Positions 63,797 to 64,000 of a stretch of DNA of 64,000 nt are shown one piece after another (the first letter of the stretch is position 1; each line of letters begins with the position of its first letter). The stretch is taken from NCBI GenBank assembly GCA_905479985.1, contig CAJQOM010000013.1, forward strand, positions 62,001-126,000, read 5' to 3'. Source of the DNA: an uncultured Gammaproteobacteria bacterium. Its GTDB lineage: Bacteria; Pseudomonadota; Gammaproteobacteria; Nitrosococcales; Methylophagaceae. The notes under the pieces are model-generated. The model did no database searches and was not told where the DNA came from. It saw only the letters and a program-made list of their open reading frames with translations. Both the position numbers and the translations under genes were made by a program.

Positions 63797-64000
63797 ATGA
63801 GCGATGCCGTATTAGCTGTTGATTTAGGCGGGACTAAGATTTTAGTTCAGTTATCGACGGTGGCTGGCGATCTGGTGCTTGAACAACGCTATCAAAGTGA
63901 TCAGTTTGTTGATTTTGAGGCTGTTTTAGCGGTATTTTTCACTTTGCCTGAGATCGCAGGGTATCAGCTTAAAGCGGCTTGCTTAGCGGTTGCTGGACCG
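63797..64000 (+). CDS. glk: Glucokinase, 5' part only
   Basis: The frame from ATG 63797 to the end of the window gives 68 residues. The start AVLAVDLGGTKILVQLS contains the phosphate-1 motif DLGGTK, and the fragment ends AACLAVAGP, which matches the AGP motif of the E. coli-type Glk family rather than ROK kinases. It phosphorylates glucose to glucose-6-phosphate, feeding the neighbouring pgl step. The 3' part lies outside the window. Confidence 0.85.
   Translation, partial: MSDAVLAVDLGGTKILVQLSTVAGDLVLEQRYQSDQFVDFEAVLAVFFTLPEIAGYQLKAACLAVAGP

Overview
This window reads as the chromosome of a free-living gammaproteobacterium with moderate-to-low GC. The evidence is dense, mostly core gene content with gammaproteobacterial gene order: rph-rdgB-hemW, gmk-rpoZ-spoT-recG, bioBFHCD, rne-rluC-HAD-sppA, and exbBD-msbA-lpxK-kdsB. 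Gene content and the pgl-glk pair at the right edge would suit a Methylophaga-like methylotroph of the Thiotrichales/Piscirickettsiaceae type. That genus call is inference from general resemblance, not from a marker gene. I see no prophage, insertion sequence, CRISPR array, rRNA or tRNA.

Layout. 1-4.1 kb: the 3' part of a 1-Cys peroxiredoxin, two small secreted proteins (DUF2147, cupin), then a tight cluster of two YbjQ-family proteins, an M48 peptidase and an FMN reductase. 4.1-13.3 kb: hemW/rdgB/rph on the minus strand, divergent from yicC, gmk, rpoZ, spoT, ridA and recG. 13.3-17.3 kb: ubiC, ubiA, an odd soluble protein with chemoreceptor-like motifs, a GAF-GGDEF diguanylate cyclase and comF. 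17.3-21.8 kb: a compact biotin operon. 21.8-30.7 kb: a GST, a PilZ protein, PIN-PhoH, metH, slyX and tmcA. 30.7-38.4 kb: an MSHA-type pilus cluster (mshE, G, A, C, D, O, P, Q in transcription order). 38.4-44.1 kb: adk with a ketohexokinase-like sugar kinase and a Rieske protein, an HDOD protein, a 44-residue protein, sppA, a HAD phosphatase and rluC. 44.1-54.3 kb: rne with a leader of roughly 500 nt, kdsB, a Trm112-like protein, lpxK, msbA, exbD, exbB and comEC. 54.3-64 kb: a DUF2062 protein, lolD and lolC/E, rpiA, ilvA, a membrane-anchored glutamate-synthase-domain protein with a cation/proton antiporter, a SIMPL protein, pgl and the start of a glucokinase.

How the genes work together. Three proteins point to cyclic di-GMP control of surface behaviour: a GGEEF cyclase with an intact I-site, a PilZ protein with a helical insertion, and a pilus ATPase with an N-terminal MshEN-type domain. 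The pilus cluster has pilins, ATPase, platform and tip/adhesin-like genes, but not the secretin and alignment genes (mshH-N), which must lie elsewhere if the system works. The lpxK/msbA/kdsB and lolCD genes form two envelope-biogenesis groups. The bio operon carries all late and early biotin genes except bioA.

The least explained items are the chemoreceptor-hairpin-like protein at 14.8 kb, the YbjQ pair with the peptidase, the ketohexokinase-like gene in the adk operon, the 92- and 44-residue proteins, and several intergenic palindromes and repeats that look like operators. I did not find a clearly new multi-gene defence or mobile system here.
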